From Trogon surrucura (taxonomy: Eukaryota; Chordata; Aves; Trogoniformes; Trogonidae): a stretch of DNA of 64,000 bases. The stretch is from positions 47,150,514 through 47,214,513 of the forward strand of contig CM036618.1 in the NCBI GenBank assembly GCA_020746105.1, given 5' to 3'. Position numbers and translations under genes: made by a program. Positions 1 through 12,900 of the stretch are shown one piece after another. The notes under the pieces were generated by a model that saw nothing but the letters and a program-made list of their open reading frames with translations, was not told the DNA's origin and did not search any database. How positions within the stretch are numbered: position 1 is the first letter of the stretch; each line of letters begins with the position of its first letter.

Positions 1-722
1 CTTCTCTGAGTTCCCAGCCCCCTGACCTGGGAGACAGGGATGGGGAATAGAATGAAGCCCCCACAATCCAGTTGGTCGACAGCCAGATGTACATGAGCCA
101 GCAGTGTGCCCGGGTGGGCAAGAGGGCCAACTGCATCTTGGCCTGTATCAGAAATAATGTGGCTAGCAGGAGTAGGGAAATGATCATAACACTGTACTCA
201 GCACTGGTGAGGCTGCACCTTGAGTACTATGTTCAGTTTTGGGTCCCTCACTGCAAGAAAGACATCGAGATGCTAGAGAGTGTCCAAAGAAGGGCAACAA
301 AGCTGCTGAAGGGACTTGAGAACAAATCTTATGAGGAGCAGCTGAGTGACCTGAGGTTTTTTAACCTGGAGAATAGGAGGCTGAGGGGAGACCTTCTCGC
401 CCTCTACAGCTACCTGAAAGGGTTGTAGTGAGGTGGAGGTTGGTCTCTTCCACATAATGAGTGGTAGGACAAGAGAAAATGCCCTCAAGTTGCAACAGGG
501 AAGGTTTAGATTGAATATTAGGAATAATTTATTCACTAAAAGGGTTGTCAAGCATTGGAACAGGTTACCCAGAGAGTCACCATCCCTGGAGGTATTTATA
601 AAATGTGTAGATATGGTGCTTGGGAACACAGTTTAGTGGTGGACCAGGCATTGCTAGATTAACAGTTGGGCTCGATGATCTTACAGGTCTTTTCCAACGC
701 AAATGATCCTATGGTTCTATGT
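1..722 (+). mobile_element. CR1 LINE, 3' portion, internally deleted
   Basis: This is the 3' part of a chicken-repeat-1 non-LTR retrotransposon, continuing beyond the left edge of the window. Bases 72-428 translate to the C-terminal part of the CR1 reverse-transcriptase ORF, with recognisable blocks such as [28 protein letters not shown] and [18 protein letters not shown]. After a frame change near 428-433 the final block continues at 433-636 ([36 protein letters not shown]), lacking about three codons after LPRE. The 3' UTR ends at about 722 in the usual short tail (cctatggttctatg). In another frame, bases 20-71 read DLGDRDGE then NEAPTIQ, which in full CR1 proteins lies well upstream near the start of the RT domain, so the catalytic core is deleted at a junction near base 70. 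It is dead by frameshift and deletion. The family call is very secure; the subfamily is not. Confidence 0.95.
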
Positions 723-3179
723 TCCTTTAAGCTGTGTTTGTTAAACTGATGCCTGTTGTAGACAGGGAAAGGGTAATAGGACAAGGCTTTAAAGGAAAAA
801 CCCACAATAACCTATGGAATTTGGACAACATAAAGAAAAGCAGCCTGAATCTAAATTAAGGGAGCTGCACGTTTACAACATGTCTTTCTCTCTACTTGAG
901 AAAAGATGCGCCATTTAATCTGAAGTAATTCCATCTGGTCCCCAATTAGAAAACCATCAAAGAAAAGATCAAGACAGATTGCCCTTTCTAATCATTAATC
1001 TTCTTTCTTTTTTCTTTTGCTTAGTATGGCAATTTTTTGAAGATTAAGGCCAAAACAGTAAAGATTTCAGGATACCGAGCAAGTTAGGACTAACTACATG
1101 GCTATGTTTGCAGTCTGAATGAGCTATCACAGCTCGTACTTAGCCAAAATTTCCCTCTTTGGTAGATGAAAAGGAATCCAGCATGCCTGCTGTCTGCAGC
1201 TGGTTCAGCGGTAGCACAAGAGGAGGCTAGTCTCTTGGGCACACCATAATTTAGATTTTAAAAGGTCAAAGCACCCGAATGTCTACTGGTGGCCAATAGA
1301 AATCATATGGCAAAAGTGCACGGAACTCCATAAAGGCAAAATAATTTCTTAGAAGAGCAGCCAGGTTTGAGGCAGCCAGATTTTACAGTAGCTTTATTTT
1401 CCAGATGGATTTAAATCATGCAGAGATTATGAGAGTAACTTAACCTTGTGAAGGTAAAGTCTACAGTCAGAGGGTGGGTACAATCGCATGGATGCATGAA
1501 TTTTTAGAGTAAATAGGTGATACAAAAATGAATCAGAACAATTTTCACTGTATAGTTGCACCTTGGGAATCAAATCAAATCTCTCCATTTAAACCATAAT
1601 AGAAAACAGCAAAAACACATCTGTTCCTTGAACTGAGAATAATTTCCTTACGTGATTTCTAGTTTAATTTCCCTTCCAACCATCTTTGCATCATTCCCCT
1701 GCGAACTAAGGTTCAGCCACAAGTTTCTTTCTATGCACTGACCTTTCCCAATCACTATTTTGTGAATACAGGAGAGGAGGAAGAGGAGAAGGAAAAGTAC
1801 GTTGGCTACTTTTGTAAAGGCAGACAGTAAAGAGTTCAGAAAAGGAAATGACCTACAGCTCTACATTCCCAAATACTACAGTGTCCAGCTATGAGGACTA
1901 AGTTTAGAGTTCCTTTACTTCTCCTGTTTCCTCTGTAGCTTTAGCAACAATACTACTAAAAACGTGCGTACATCTTTAGTGTGTGTACACATATAGAGAG
2001 GTTTAAGATAAAGCAGAGACACAGTTGCCAAAAGGAAAGTTGGGATAAATGGAAGTATGTGAAGTGTTTGAGTAGACTCAATGGCATAAACTGGAACCCA
2101 TAACTATTGTAGGTAAATATAATTTAATGGACAGGTTCAGTTGCCGAGTTCAAGAACTCTTCTGTTTCTAAGGATCTCATCACTCTCCACCAGAAAACAG
2201 AATACATTTTCAGGGTCTTTTCTATTCTTTGAAAGCTTTTTGGATTTTTTTTTTCCCCACAAAAGCTGAAGGGAAGATAATTTTAAATTCAAAGAAATTT
2301 GTTCTGTACCCAAATACATGCGGAAAGGTTATGAAGTTCTGTCAGCAGGATATACTTTGATGAGTCACTACTCTGTGTCATCTGAGTGGCACAACCTAAA
2401 AGGAAAAAAAACCCAGCAGATTTACTTAAAATAAAACCCAAGAAGTTGATACAGAAAGTTGTAACTTAACTGTGTTTGCTCTCTTGAAAGGCTCAGCATG
2501 GGTATCAAATAACAAAAACAAAACAGCCGCAAACAAAATGACTTCTACAAAGACCATTAACTCTTAGTTACCATCATTATTTTAAACAACAATCAAAGCA
2601 CAAAGACCTTAAAAAGCACATTCTTTTTCTGTTGCACTTTATGGTGTTTACCTGGGCTATTTCCCAAATATTAATTTTGGAATATAATATTATTACGACA
2701 GGAACTGACATTACACCAATCTCTAACTGCCAACATTTGATAAACTTTAACTACTTTAACTTGTTTTTCTTCTTGTTAATTGTAAGGTTAATGAAGAGCT
2801 TCTTTTCATAGCAAATATGCCACAGAAAAAAGAGGCACTGGAAAAGTCTCTATAGGGAACAACTGTATCTGTCACTCACATATTTGGCCTGTTCTTGAAG
2901 ACTTCCAAAGTCAGAAGCAAAGACACAGCCTCTGAATAGTCCAGGGGGTCAGTTATCATCCTTCTATCAGAAAGTGTATCCAATGTGTAGCCTGAGTTTG
3001 TTTTTGTTTTAATTTAAGCTACATGTTTATGCCTTCTGTACTTACGTGTAATAGGGATCAGGTTATTCTTTTCTTTTTCTCAGATCCCTCCCCAAGCCTG
3101 CTTTAGTATTTCCTCAATATTTATATTACTAAGCCCATGATGATTATCATTGCTGTATTACAATGTCTTGTTCATATCC
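723..3179. other. Non-coding stretch, no recognisable feature
   Basis: About 2.4 kb of AT-rich, apparently single-copy DNA. The only open frame of note, on the minus strand at 2137-2319, has a lysine- and serine-rich composition typical of chance translation. There are short homopolymer runs (poly-T near 2240, poly-A near 2403) but no repeat family, promoter or exon that I can name. Confidence 0.5.
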
Positions 3180-3745
3180 TCTTTGAGTGGTACTCTTAAC
3201 AAAAGGGATGCAGTATTCCAGCTAAGCAGAGTGGAAAAAGTGCCTCCCATTTCTTGGCAGTAATCCTTGCCCTCGTCCCATTAACTACTCTTTTAGTTTT
3301 TCTACATTAAGGCTCATTTTCAGCTCACATTCCCCCCTAATACCTTGATCATCTTCTGTATGACTGGTAGCCATTTTTTTCTCACCCCACGTTTATGCTG
3401 TTGATTATTTCTCTCTAACCCTGGTATCTTCTGCTTGTTCTTATTGAATGACATCCTATTTTTTGAGATCATTCTTCCAGTTTTTCAAGATAATTTTGAA
3501 TTCTAACCCTGACCTGTAACATACTTGTGATTCCTGCATCATCTGCAAATTAGCAGGCATTTTGATACCATCCTCCAGACTGGCAAACAAAATGAAAGCT
3601 ACCAGGCTCAGGACAGGTCATTAGTCCCTTGCAAACTGCAAAATCCTACTCATACCACTCTTTCATTTTGATCATGAACTTACCGCCTAACTTTCTTCAA
3701 TATGTTCATTCAACCAATTCTTCATTCATCCACTTAGAGTAAATT
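3180..3745 (-). mobile_element. Ancient CR1 LINE fragment (RT 3' half), minus strand
   Basis: This is a heavily decayed non-LTR retrotransposon fragment lying antisense. Read on the plus strand it follows, in order, the reverse complement of the conserved CR1 RT coding region: gatgcagtattccagctaag near 3208, the leucine/histidine block at about 3400-3470, aagataattttgaattctaa near 3487, the codons around the ADD catalytic motif as catcatctgcaaatt near 3537, and the stretch after tggcaaacaaaatgaaagct near 3580 that corresponds to the LFNIFI region. No frame is open. The divergence is much greater than in the other CR1 copies here, so this is an old insertion, probably shared among birds and perhaps with other sauropsids. 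The limits are approximate. Confidence 0.8.
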
Positions 3746-4629
3746 AAATAAAAAAAATTAAAAAGAGCCCTATATTAACTTATTAACTTACCTCCTTTAA
3801 ATATGCTGGCTCCCTGGTCAGAATTGTTTTCACTTATTTGTAGTTTTAAAATATTCGTTTTAGTTATGATAGCCAAAATTATGTTTTTAAAGTTTCTTCT
3901 TTAATTATTGTTATATTTTCAACAAAACTAAAAGTCTTAGTAAACACATATGTGCTTCTTAATGGATAGCTGTTACAGTTTGTACCAACAAGATAAGTCT
4001 AAAAGAAGCTTCAGAAACTCAGCTTAGCTTAATTCTAAAGGAATTTTCAGCAGAATGTCCTAAAAAACCCATGTGATACTAGCAGATAAGTAGTGTGAGG
4101 AACTGAATAAAAAGGTTTCTTGCTTATTTTAGTTCTTTCAGAATAAATACTCTCCTGTATGATCTGCAAAGTTTAACTTCAAATTGAGAAGGCTGACATT
4201 CCGGGGAATTCCTCAGCAGACAGCAAAAACAGGGCTGCACAATTAGTCATATACTAAATATGTCTCCTTAGTAAAGCCACTCGGAAACTGGGTTTGCCCA
4301 TCAGAAGACAAAAGCCATCTACTGAGAGAAACATCTCCTACCAGCTATTAGCTCTGAAAAAAAAATAAATTTGTCTTTCTCCATTACACAGGCAGCAGCA
4401 TTGCAGTCTAGCACGCTGCTTTCAGGAGCCCCAGGAGCCCCACTATCTGCTCAAGCCCAGCCTTCAGATCTGCACCTTGCACGGAACTGCTCAAGTAGAA
4501 ACAGGTACTTCCCATCACATAAGCCAAATGTGGGGGAATTATGACTTCCCACAAAAGGCATCCGCTTCTACTCCTCTATGAGTCTCCATCCAGGCTGTTC
4601 TTGTCCAGAGCCACTTCTCACTGGTGGGA
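3746..4629. other. Non-coding stretch, no recognisable feature
   Basis: AT-rich, apparently single-copy sequence that becomes more GC-rich from about 4390. I found no credible exon or repeat. Confidence 0.45.
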
Positions 4630-4705
4630 AATGCTACATTCCCTGGGGGACTGCGGGAGATGTAGTAGACCACATTGAAAAAGGCTGGGCAAGTCTGGCC
4701 TCATA
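4630..4705. repeat. Possible old dispersed repeat fragment
   Basis: The stretch around 4640-4700 (ctgcgggagatgtagtagac, then aaaggctgggcaagtctggc) resembles a phrase common in old dispersed repeats of sauropsids, in which a gggagatgtagtcc-like segment is followed by a ggttgggaaaggctggcct-like segment. The likeness is from memory and the match is short. I cannot give a family name, and chance similarity is possible. Confidence 0.25.
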
Positions 4706-4769
4706 ACTTCTAAAAGCCAGACTGCTGGTGGAGTTTTGACACACAAAAGTTGAAACTAAATACTAGAGT

Positions 4770-4905
4770 TGTGTTTTTCATGCTGATAGAGGTCAAGATG
4801 GCAGCACAGTCATCTGGTCTATCAACCACTTCTCCCAGTTTGGTATCATCTGCATACTTGAGGGCTCTCTTATCAACATCCCTCTGCACTGTTTGCTTCC
4901 CAAGG
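4770..4905 (-). mobile_element. Degenerate CR1 LINE fragment around the RT ADD motif
   Basis: On the minus strand this segment translates to a stretch containing KYADDTKLGEVVDRPDDCAA, matching the catalytic palm motif of CR1 reverse transcriptase (consensus form FADDTKLGG followed by a VVDTP-like run). The match fades on both sides: on the C-terminal side it stops near base 4770, and on the N-terminal side only a weak trace (VQRDVDKRAL) precedes it. The open frame at 4710-4958 is therefore mostly accidental around a short CR1 relic. The extent of decay suggests an old copy. It could belong with the 3180-3745 relic as part of one broken minus-strand insertion, because it lies upstream in transposon order, although both pieces seem to cover the ADD region, which argues for two insertions. 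Confidence 0.65.
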
Positions 4906-4959
4906 TAGACCAGCACTTCCACGGTCGATTGGGGGTTACTATCTTCATTCCCCATCATT

Positions 4960-6841
4960 TCTAGTGTAAGACTCTCCTTGCAAGACTAGCCTTTTGACAA
5001 TCTTGGGATTTTGTCCAATTGCTCAGATAGATCCTGTCTCTTCCCAGCAGTGCTTCATTCTTAAAGAGAATCCTATGGTCATAAATGCTGAATCCTTGTT
5101 GTTGGCACCAGCTAGTCCACAAATCCAGAAATCAACAAGTTTAATTAGCAGTGGGAAAACATGGAATAGCCCACAGGTCATGGATATTAGAAGAACAGTT
5201 TGCAGTTATCCCACCACTATACATAACTTGTTGAAAAAATAGAGGAAGAAAGCCATACCATTTCAATAGCGGTGACACGTATTTTCCCATAATTTTAATA
5301 CATGAGGTGCTAAATAAAAATCAGGAATAGTGTGTGGAAGTACAAAGTGTTGTCATAAAAACAAAAATGAAACAGCTAGGCATAGTAGAGAGTACTTCAG
5401 CACTAAATATTGCCATAAGATTATCTGGTAGGCCTTTGAGATAAACAGGGATTCTTGACTGAAATAACTTTAGAAAAAGATTTTATAAGCCTACCAAATC
5501 AAACATTTAATCCATGTAGGACTCATTTCAATAGTTTAAGAGTATCTGTTATAATTATTTCCACAGTTCTCCTCCTCTGTCTCTCTTTCCTTCTGTATGT
5601 GTCACCATGGGGTCCTTAGCACTTCATTGTCTCTGCTGATAACCTCTGACTCTCATTGTCACCTCTACCTTCTGCATGCTCTTTGTCTCATTAGATTTTT
5701 TTTCTCCTCATATTTCCTCTTCGTGTTTTTTTTTTTTTTATCCATTTATTTCAGAGTGATGATTTCTCCTCAGTTATTTCACCCAATCTTAATTAGCTGG
5801 ATGTATCTTTCTATATCAGAGTGTCTCTTCCCTGAATACTGCCTGCTTCTACCTTCTCTCACTTTCTTTTCTATTCAGGAAGTTTTTGGTAGACTCCAGA
5901 AACCCAGTAATTCTCATTATTCTGAAGCAATCTATCAGCTCCCTCCTAATCTAGAAAGAATGTTCACTTCCTTTCTATTAAGTTTCACCTTTGGGCAAAA
6001 TGAAAAATAATAACGGTAATATGAGGGAAGCCCTGCACAGTAACTCAGAAAAGACCAGAGCAAAGCTGAAAGACAGGATGCTCAGCAGTTCACCAGCAGG
6101 ACATGTGAAAGACCTTATGTTAGGAAATGAGGTAAAATGGATAAATATTTGCATAAATTTAAGAAAGTTCTTAAGAGCTATCAGTAAAGGAATTTAAACA
6201 CTATGTGTTTCCAGTACAACACAATTTTCTTTTACCTACTAGGTGGGAAGAAAAATAATTTATAATCACTTTCATACATTAAATACATTTCAACATACAT
6301 TTCAACAGAAGCTGCCGTCATGCTTAAAAACACTGGTCTCGATGTCTTAAGTAGCTCTGCTTGTGTGCTTAAACTGACATGCATACTTCAGTCAACCGAA
6401 CAAATTGACTTGCACAGGCTTTCCTTTCTGCGTCATGAAATGCCTGAGAAACACAGAGCAGGGTAACAAAAAAGGAGGAAGTGGGCTGTCTGATCTGCAT
6501 TACTCTACAGTACAGAAAAGAAGTTTAAAAGCTCTTTGAAATGTGTAAATCGTTAGACCAAACAGAACACAAATGCTCTTTAAGTAAACACAGTGGGATC
6601 CCAGACACCAAAATAATTTGTTTAGTATCAAACATTGACTATTAAAATACAGTATTTGTGACCATACTCTCTGTTTGACTGGCCTTAAGATAAACAGTTT
6701 ATGCTAAATTCTACAGTCCACCAAATTCACTCTGCAAGCCCATCTCCTGCAAAGGTCATTAGTCTTGCAGGGTAGCTAGTAGCTAACATTGTAGCTGCCA
6801 GATCCAGAATTTGGGAACACTTTAGTTTGAAAGGATATTTC
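4960..6841. other. Non-coding stretch with poly-T runs
   Basis: Apparently single-copy AT-rich DNA. There are poly-T and pyrimidine runs near 5697-5740. The open frame at 5597-6010 is inflated by this pyrimidine richness (phenylalanine, leucine, serine) and has no domain-like pattern. No repeat family was recognised. Confidence 0.45.
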
Positions 6842-6892
6842 CTTTTTTCTTTCTTTTTTTTTTTTTTTTGTGTGTGTGTGTGTGTTTTTTTA
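6842..6892. repeat. Poly-T / (GT)n microsatellite
   Basis: A pyrimidine run of mostly T (6842-6869) is followed by a short GT dinucleotide array (about 6870-6885) and another T run. The minus-strand open frame across it, with HTHTHKKKKK, is an artefact of the repeat. Confidence 0.9.
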
Positions 6893-9519
6893 AAACGTAT
6901 TCAGTAATACCACAGTACAACATTGTTGCAAAGCAGAAAATAATAATTCGTGCTTTTAATAATTTCATTATATTCCTGTGTTCCATTGGTTTGTGAACAA
7001 GAGTGTCACACAAAAAATGGGATTAAAAGAAACTATTATTTGTCTGTAATTATTTAAAATATTACACTGTCAAGTAAGCAGAAGGCGGCATTAGCATTTT
7101 TCACAATACAAATTAAAAAACCCACACCCTTACATAATATGTAAGAGTCAGTTTTCAACACTTTCATGCCAACATCTGCTTGGTATGGTAGAATAAATTA
7201 CTGAACGATTATCAGAGCTGCTCTAACTAAATTTTTCTTAAAACTACCACTTTCATTTTCTTACATCTGCCTTGCTTTCATGGAGATATAGACATATATA
7301 AATATGTATATATATGTTACACATGTGTTTGGTGCATCTTATTCTATCTTTTTCATCAATTAACATCCACATACATTGTATCTGTTTTGTCAGCTGTACA
7401 AACATGGTATCAATATCTTTAATACCAGCACAGATCAAACCTCCCAAATATCAAAACACGAGTCCAATAAAACAATCTCATCTTAGTCCATCAAGCTAGA
7501 AAATTAAAAATCTTTGTTCTCTTATTATTCAGAATATAAAAAATTTATCTCTGTTAAAACAAAGCTCTGCAAGTTCCTTCTAGCAAGTTTCCCAGGATAC
7601 TTACTACTCCAGTTGCCAATCACAAATATCTCAGTCAGATTTCTTAATTAATTTGTACCTTTATTAGTACTGTTGCTTAAAATATACAGTTGTGTGTTAC
7701 AATGGTCAGTGCAGGAGCACAGTTTTGAACCTGACAGCAGTTCCACTGAAATCAACAGAAGTACACACAAATCACTGTTGAGGTGTTGTACTGGTGACAA
7801 AGCACTAAATATCACAGAAACATAGGAAAAAAAAAGAGATGGGAACGAGTTAAGGCCTAAATCTGAATATTTATCTATGAATATTTACTCAATTAAATGT
7901 CACCAGCCAGGTTTCTTCATTTATCACTACTGATCCTGAGATCTTGCTGTGAATTAGACTGAAGAAATGTATCTTAGAGGAATATAACAAGACAACAACA
8001 TGTTCTTAGCTGAGTTCTGTTCTGCACTGGTTTGATTTTTTTTTGCAGGATTCATACATCCTTTTCACACATCTCCGTGCAATGCTGTTGTCATTGGTAT
8101 CACACACGGCAGTGGGATGCAGAAACAGTGAAAAAGTTGGGCAAAATACAATCTGTCTACAGTGCATGGAGTGATGCAAAATATCAGAGTGGGTTGTGGC
8201 AGGCATATAGCCATTAGTTAATTATGGTAGAGCGTCACGTTGATGTGACTGTGCTGCTTCCGATTTTGGAAGTAGTTCAGAGACCTCTACATCTGTGTCT
8301 GCATCTGCAAGGCCATATAGCTTGTTGCTGATATAGCTTTGATTTGCTAGAAAAAAAAATAGGGAAACTTCTGGTCATTCATCTTCAAAATTAATTTTCA
8401 AGGCCCTTCATTTTGTCTTGTGTTTGGAGTTTGTGAAGAAAGTAAGATGGCGTAAGATGAAGGAAAATACCGGTTACATATTGTAATCCCTTTAGGATGC
8501 AATATTCACTTGGAATTTCTTCTTGGTTTCGTAATCCACAAAATTTTACTCTTAGACAGAAAAAAAATAACATAATATGACAGGAAGAAATAAAGCAGGC
8601 TATCCACATGAACTCACCACACTTTTTTCAACCTTTAGGAAATACTCTGCAAACAGGACATGTTCAAAGATCTCATCTCTGTCATTTACCTAGAAATACA
8701 GATGGAGTTAGAAACAAAAAGACAATATTTATTTGTAAATAATTTTGTTTACCACAGACAATAAATGAGCTCAGTTACCAGATCACTATATCCACAGAAC
8801 AGTTCTCACAAACAGATACAAGGTTTCTTAAGCTTTTACTAATGAAAACAATTCCCACCTGGAAATTAAATTCACTGACTAAGGAGCTTTTTATCTTTTT
8901 TTTTTTTCTTTCAGAAACTTTGATAAATTTTCATCATTGCAGGCTTACAATCATTTCAATAAGGAAAGTGTTTTAAGGTTATAGTCTTATTTGGGGCAAG
9001 TAGTACTGGTTAAAAGAAATGAGTTTCCTTCATCTTCTCTTCAGCTGCATATGAATCACACAAAACCCTCGCACTGAAAAGAAGTCCTCTGCAAATCCTT
9101 GAGAACCCTGATGTCAGAAAGTCTCTAAAGAGCAAGTAAATGAAATTTCTCATTCAGAAATCTCCCATCATGATAATCTGTAATCCTACTTATCAATTGG
9201 AAATTAAAATAACTACCTGCTGGTAAGGTTCCAATCTCTTTTTCTCTTTGAAACGTTTGTGCTTTTTCCTCATTAACCATAGAAGCCCTCAGGCTAGGCA
9301 GCTCTTTTTCAGCCTACACAGAAGTGCATGAAGATTTTTTTTTTTCATTGTTTCCTCAAGTTCTCAAAACTATGCGGGCAAACCACTGTTATCTGGAGGA
9401 AGCAGCACGTTTAGCATACTGTTTCTGAAGTGATTTTCTTTTCCAAAGGAAGGGCAGTGAGACATACTTCTTGCTTTCACTATTTTCTTATCTTCCTCAG
9501 CATCTAATGGGTACTATAT
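6893..9519. other. Non-coding stretch, no recognisable gene
   Basis: AT-rich DNA with a short alternating AT run at about 7292-7318 and pyrimidine runs at about 8035 and 8897. Two overlapping opposite-strand open frames at 8006-8217 mirror each other, so at most one could be real, and neither shows a protein family pattern. A short phrase at about 7735-7770 (ttccactgaaatcaacagaa) recalls a worn dispersed sauropsid repeat, but it is too short to call. Confidence 0.4.
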
Positions 9520-9807
9520 GTGTTAAACTGTGGTCTGTCCTGGGAGAATGTTTGCACATATTTAATTTCTTCTAGCAAGAAAACTAGAAGACCTCTTCTA
9601 CCCACCTGGCACAAGAAGAGCAGTTCAGAGTCAAGCAAACAGTTGCAAACTGTGTTATGTTTTCGTTGTGAATGCTTTCTGTGCCTCCCAGCTGTACACA
9701 TCTTGATGAGAGACACTATGGAACTTAAAAGCAGTTGCCATGGAAGTTTAAACTGTTCTGCAGGAGAAGTTGTTTCTATGGATTATATTTTTTTTTTTCC
9801 CTATCAG

Positions 9808-9987
9808 CTTAGTTGTGAATTAAGCTGTAAAGGACTCCTTTCTACGAAGTTGCACTGGAAACTTGTGAGAGTTGCTGATGTACGGCCTCATTTGAGTGGC
9901 CTGGCTCTGCCTCCAGAGAGTGGAAAGCATGAGAGCAAAATCCAAGGAGCTGTGGACTTCCCCTTTTACAGAAAGGACATTTTTCAG
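9808..9987 (+). other. Candidate exon (open, splice-site flanked), unproven
   Basis: A long pyrimidine run ending in ctatcag (9801-9807) is a good 3' splice site, and cag followed by gtaaga (9985-9993) is a good 5' splice site. The 180 bases between them are exactly 60 codons and fully open in the phase of the frame that starts at 9520 (phase 0 to phase 0). The encoded segment includes LHWKLVRVADVRPHLSGLAL and ends in DFPFYRKDIFQ. I do not recognise it as any protein family. No partner exon was found. Against it, splice-like motifs occur by chance at this density in 64 kb, and the open frame also continues upstream of the acceptor. It could be a lncRNA exon or nothing at all. Confidence 0.25.
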
Positions 9988-9993
9988 GTAAGA

Positions 9994-12900
9994 TAAATTT
10001 TCCTATATTGCCCTATAAATCATAAGAAACGAAACTCAGTGGTTTTATTCCTGGAAATATTTGTAAATCAGTTATTTTAACTATTCAACCAGCTCTGCTG
10101 ACTACTCGGTTTCCTGATACAGCCATACCCTTAGGAAATTACAGGATACTGACCCAGTTTACACAGATGAAGTTAATTAATTCAAATACAATTCAAACAG
10201 GATAGTTGCACATGTCTGCCAAATAAATCTTAACCAACTACCTTTCCAGCCCCTCCTTCACTAACCCCTACTCCCCATCCTACTCCACTTCAGCCTGGAA
10301 AACAAGCTTTCCTGTCCATTATTTATTTTCTGTGGCTCACCAAGCCTACATTTGGTATCCCACCCCAAACAGAAATCCATTCAAACATTAACAATAGATC
10401 ACACCAGTTCTCAGTCTCTGCAGCAAGAGCAAGACTGAAAGTAGAGAGGCTGGGGGTTACAATGCCCTCCAGGGTTTAAAAATAAAAAAGAAAGAAAGAA
10501 AAAGAAAGTCATATTCCTCTTTGATTAAAAATGAACTGAAGCAGCCTGGGACCAGGCTCCAAAAAATACTGCCTTGTCTTTCCTGCTCTGCCAGGGCCCC
10601 CAAGACCTCCTGCCTGTGCACGTCAACCCACTGCAGTTTCCAGCTTCAACAGAGCCTTTCTTGCTGAGGCAGAGCAATAGCTGTTGGACCCGCAACTGGC
10701 CTCTTCTCCTTGGCATTCCTACTTTCCAAGGCGTCCTCCTTCCCTGAATGATCAGGGACCTCTCTTTTTACCCTCTCTTTTCCCACCTGGGTGGCTCAAG
10801 ATCCCCATATCCATCCCTCAAGAAATATTAAATTGTACTGTGCACACCGGAGTTTTTTAGTTGAAGACCAGATTCTGATGCATTCTCAAGTTCATTACAA
10901 ATGAGGGGTTAACACACTCTAACATAGACTGTTGTGGCTGAAGAGAGCAGTTTTTTGTGGTTGCCTTATACTGAGTAGCTGTCCTGCTGTAAAATTCTAG
11001 TGCAGATGGTCATTTTTTATATCTACAGAGCCATCCTTAAATAGTTCTGTAGGATGAGAACTGCCTATCCACTATCCATTGTTGGGTGTTACATTAAAAG
11101 AAATAAGGCCAGTCAGCTCTCTTGAAATAAAAGCACATACTTCTTTTTGGTCACAGCTGAGGTCACAATTGCAGTTTTGGGATGGGCAGAATTGGGTTTC
11201 CCCATTAAAAAAACGGGATTTTGCTAAATCCCACTGCAGCTCATGCAGAAATCGAAAAAATAATAATCACAGATTTTAGCTAGGCTTTTATATGCTAAAA
11301 CATAACACTGTTTTACCATGTAGAAGACAGTTAACATATTCACAAGGTCTCTATTTGGGGTATATACCTCAATAAGAAGGTGATGCTAATCAAGCTAATT
11401 AACGTGAACTGAATATAATTTTTTGTTTGTCATAGTATAAGTGAACAGAAAATTAACCCATATGGATTTCATAAGAAAGATTGATGATTGAGAAGCTTGT
11501 TTTGAAGACATAAATTTGTAATTGTAAATGAGTATTTTTATTCACAAGTGACCTTCTTTATTAATAATCCTGCTGAACTGTAGTTGCTTAAAGTACACTT
11601 GAGTATACAGTGGGATTCCCTGTTAAGAATGTTATTAATCATTTTGTAATTTAGCTCCTAACAGATTATAAAACACGAAGTTGTGTACAGCCTGCATTGG
11701 ACTCCCAATTAGTATTTAACTTGAGTTGTTAGTTTCTGATCTTCTATGTGACATCATACAAACATCCTCTTTACACAAAAGATATATATTCCTAAATGGG
11801 ATTTAAATTATAATCTTACTTTTAGTGCAATATAACAGTGAGCCCTGTTAGTTGAAAATTCCTCAAAAGATCAGTTTTGCCTGTTATTAAAGACCGGATT
11901 TCTTGACCCAGATGTCAAGCTGACCCAAATCCCAAAGCTGATATCCATGACAAATGTTAAAACTTTGAGCTATCTGACAGTGTTTGACAATGCAGTCCAT
12001 ATTTGAAATTGTTTATCTTATTTAAGATCTTTTTTTCTTTAAGTGGTAGCTCTGCACCTATAGTAAGCTTTGGCATTATCATTAGTCTATAAGTGCATCA
12101 ACCTAGTGTAAGTTGAATTATAAACTGATGAAAATAAATAACTTAATTTCCAAAAAGTCTCTACTTGTATTTCACAGTCTGTTGGTATTTTATTTCCTTT
12201 GCTGATGGTGAAGAAATAACAATATATGGCACTTTGAACAGTAGAAACAGAATAGAATAAGGTTATTTTTCTCCCTGCATCGATGCTCCAACCTGTTCTC
12301 CTATAAATCGCCAGGTGATACATCTTCTGTGTGTGGGAATCTCTACTGGAGAAAAGTTTCTCAGTCTTCGTGTTAAGGGCACAATCCACCGAATGCTGCA
12401 TGGATGGAGCATTATAGCTGTCAAACCACTGAAATGTCTCTGAAATGTTCTTGGCAACTGGTGTGTAACACAGCAGACATTTAGTCCTTCAATTCCTCAG
12501 CCTGTGCCTGTTTCACCTACAATTTCTGCCTTATTCTTTACTGGGTACAGAGGAATTTTGTTCAACTGACACAATGAATCTAGCACAGAGGAAGAAAATA
12601 TGAAGTCCGTTCTGGCTTTTTTCCTGATCCCCAACCCTCCAGCCAATAATATAGGGAAACATACATGTTTTTCTAAAGCCAGTTACATTCAAGTGGCTTC
12701 ATTTTCAGCTAATGCAGTAGAGGGGACAGGGGGTGTAAGAGAAGGGGCATGGACTGAGCTTTAAGTGGAGAATGGAAAGTGGCTGAAGCATTCGGAGATG
12801 GGGAACACAGGGCAGCTGCCTCCCTAAATTTCTGTCTGGGCAACACCCTCACTGCCAGCCACAGAATTGCCCTGTGAAGGACAAGCTGGTCAATGCACAT

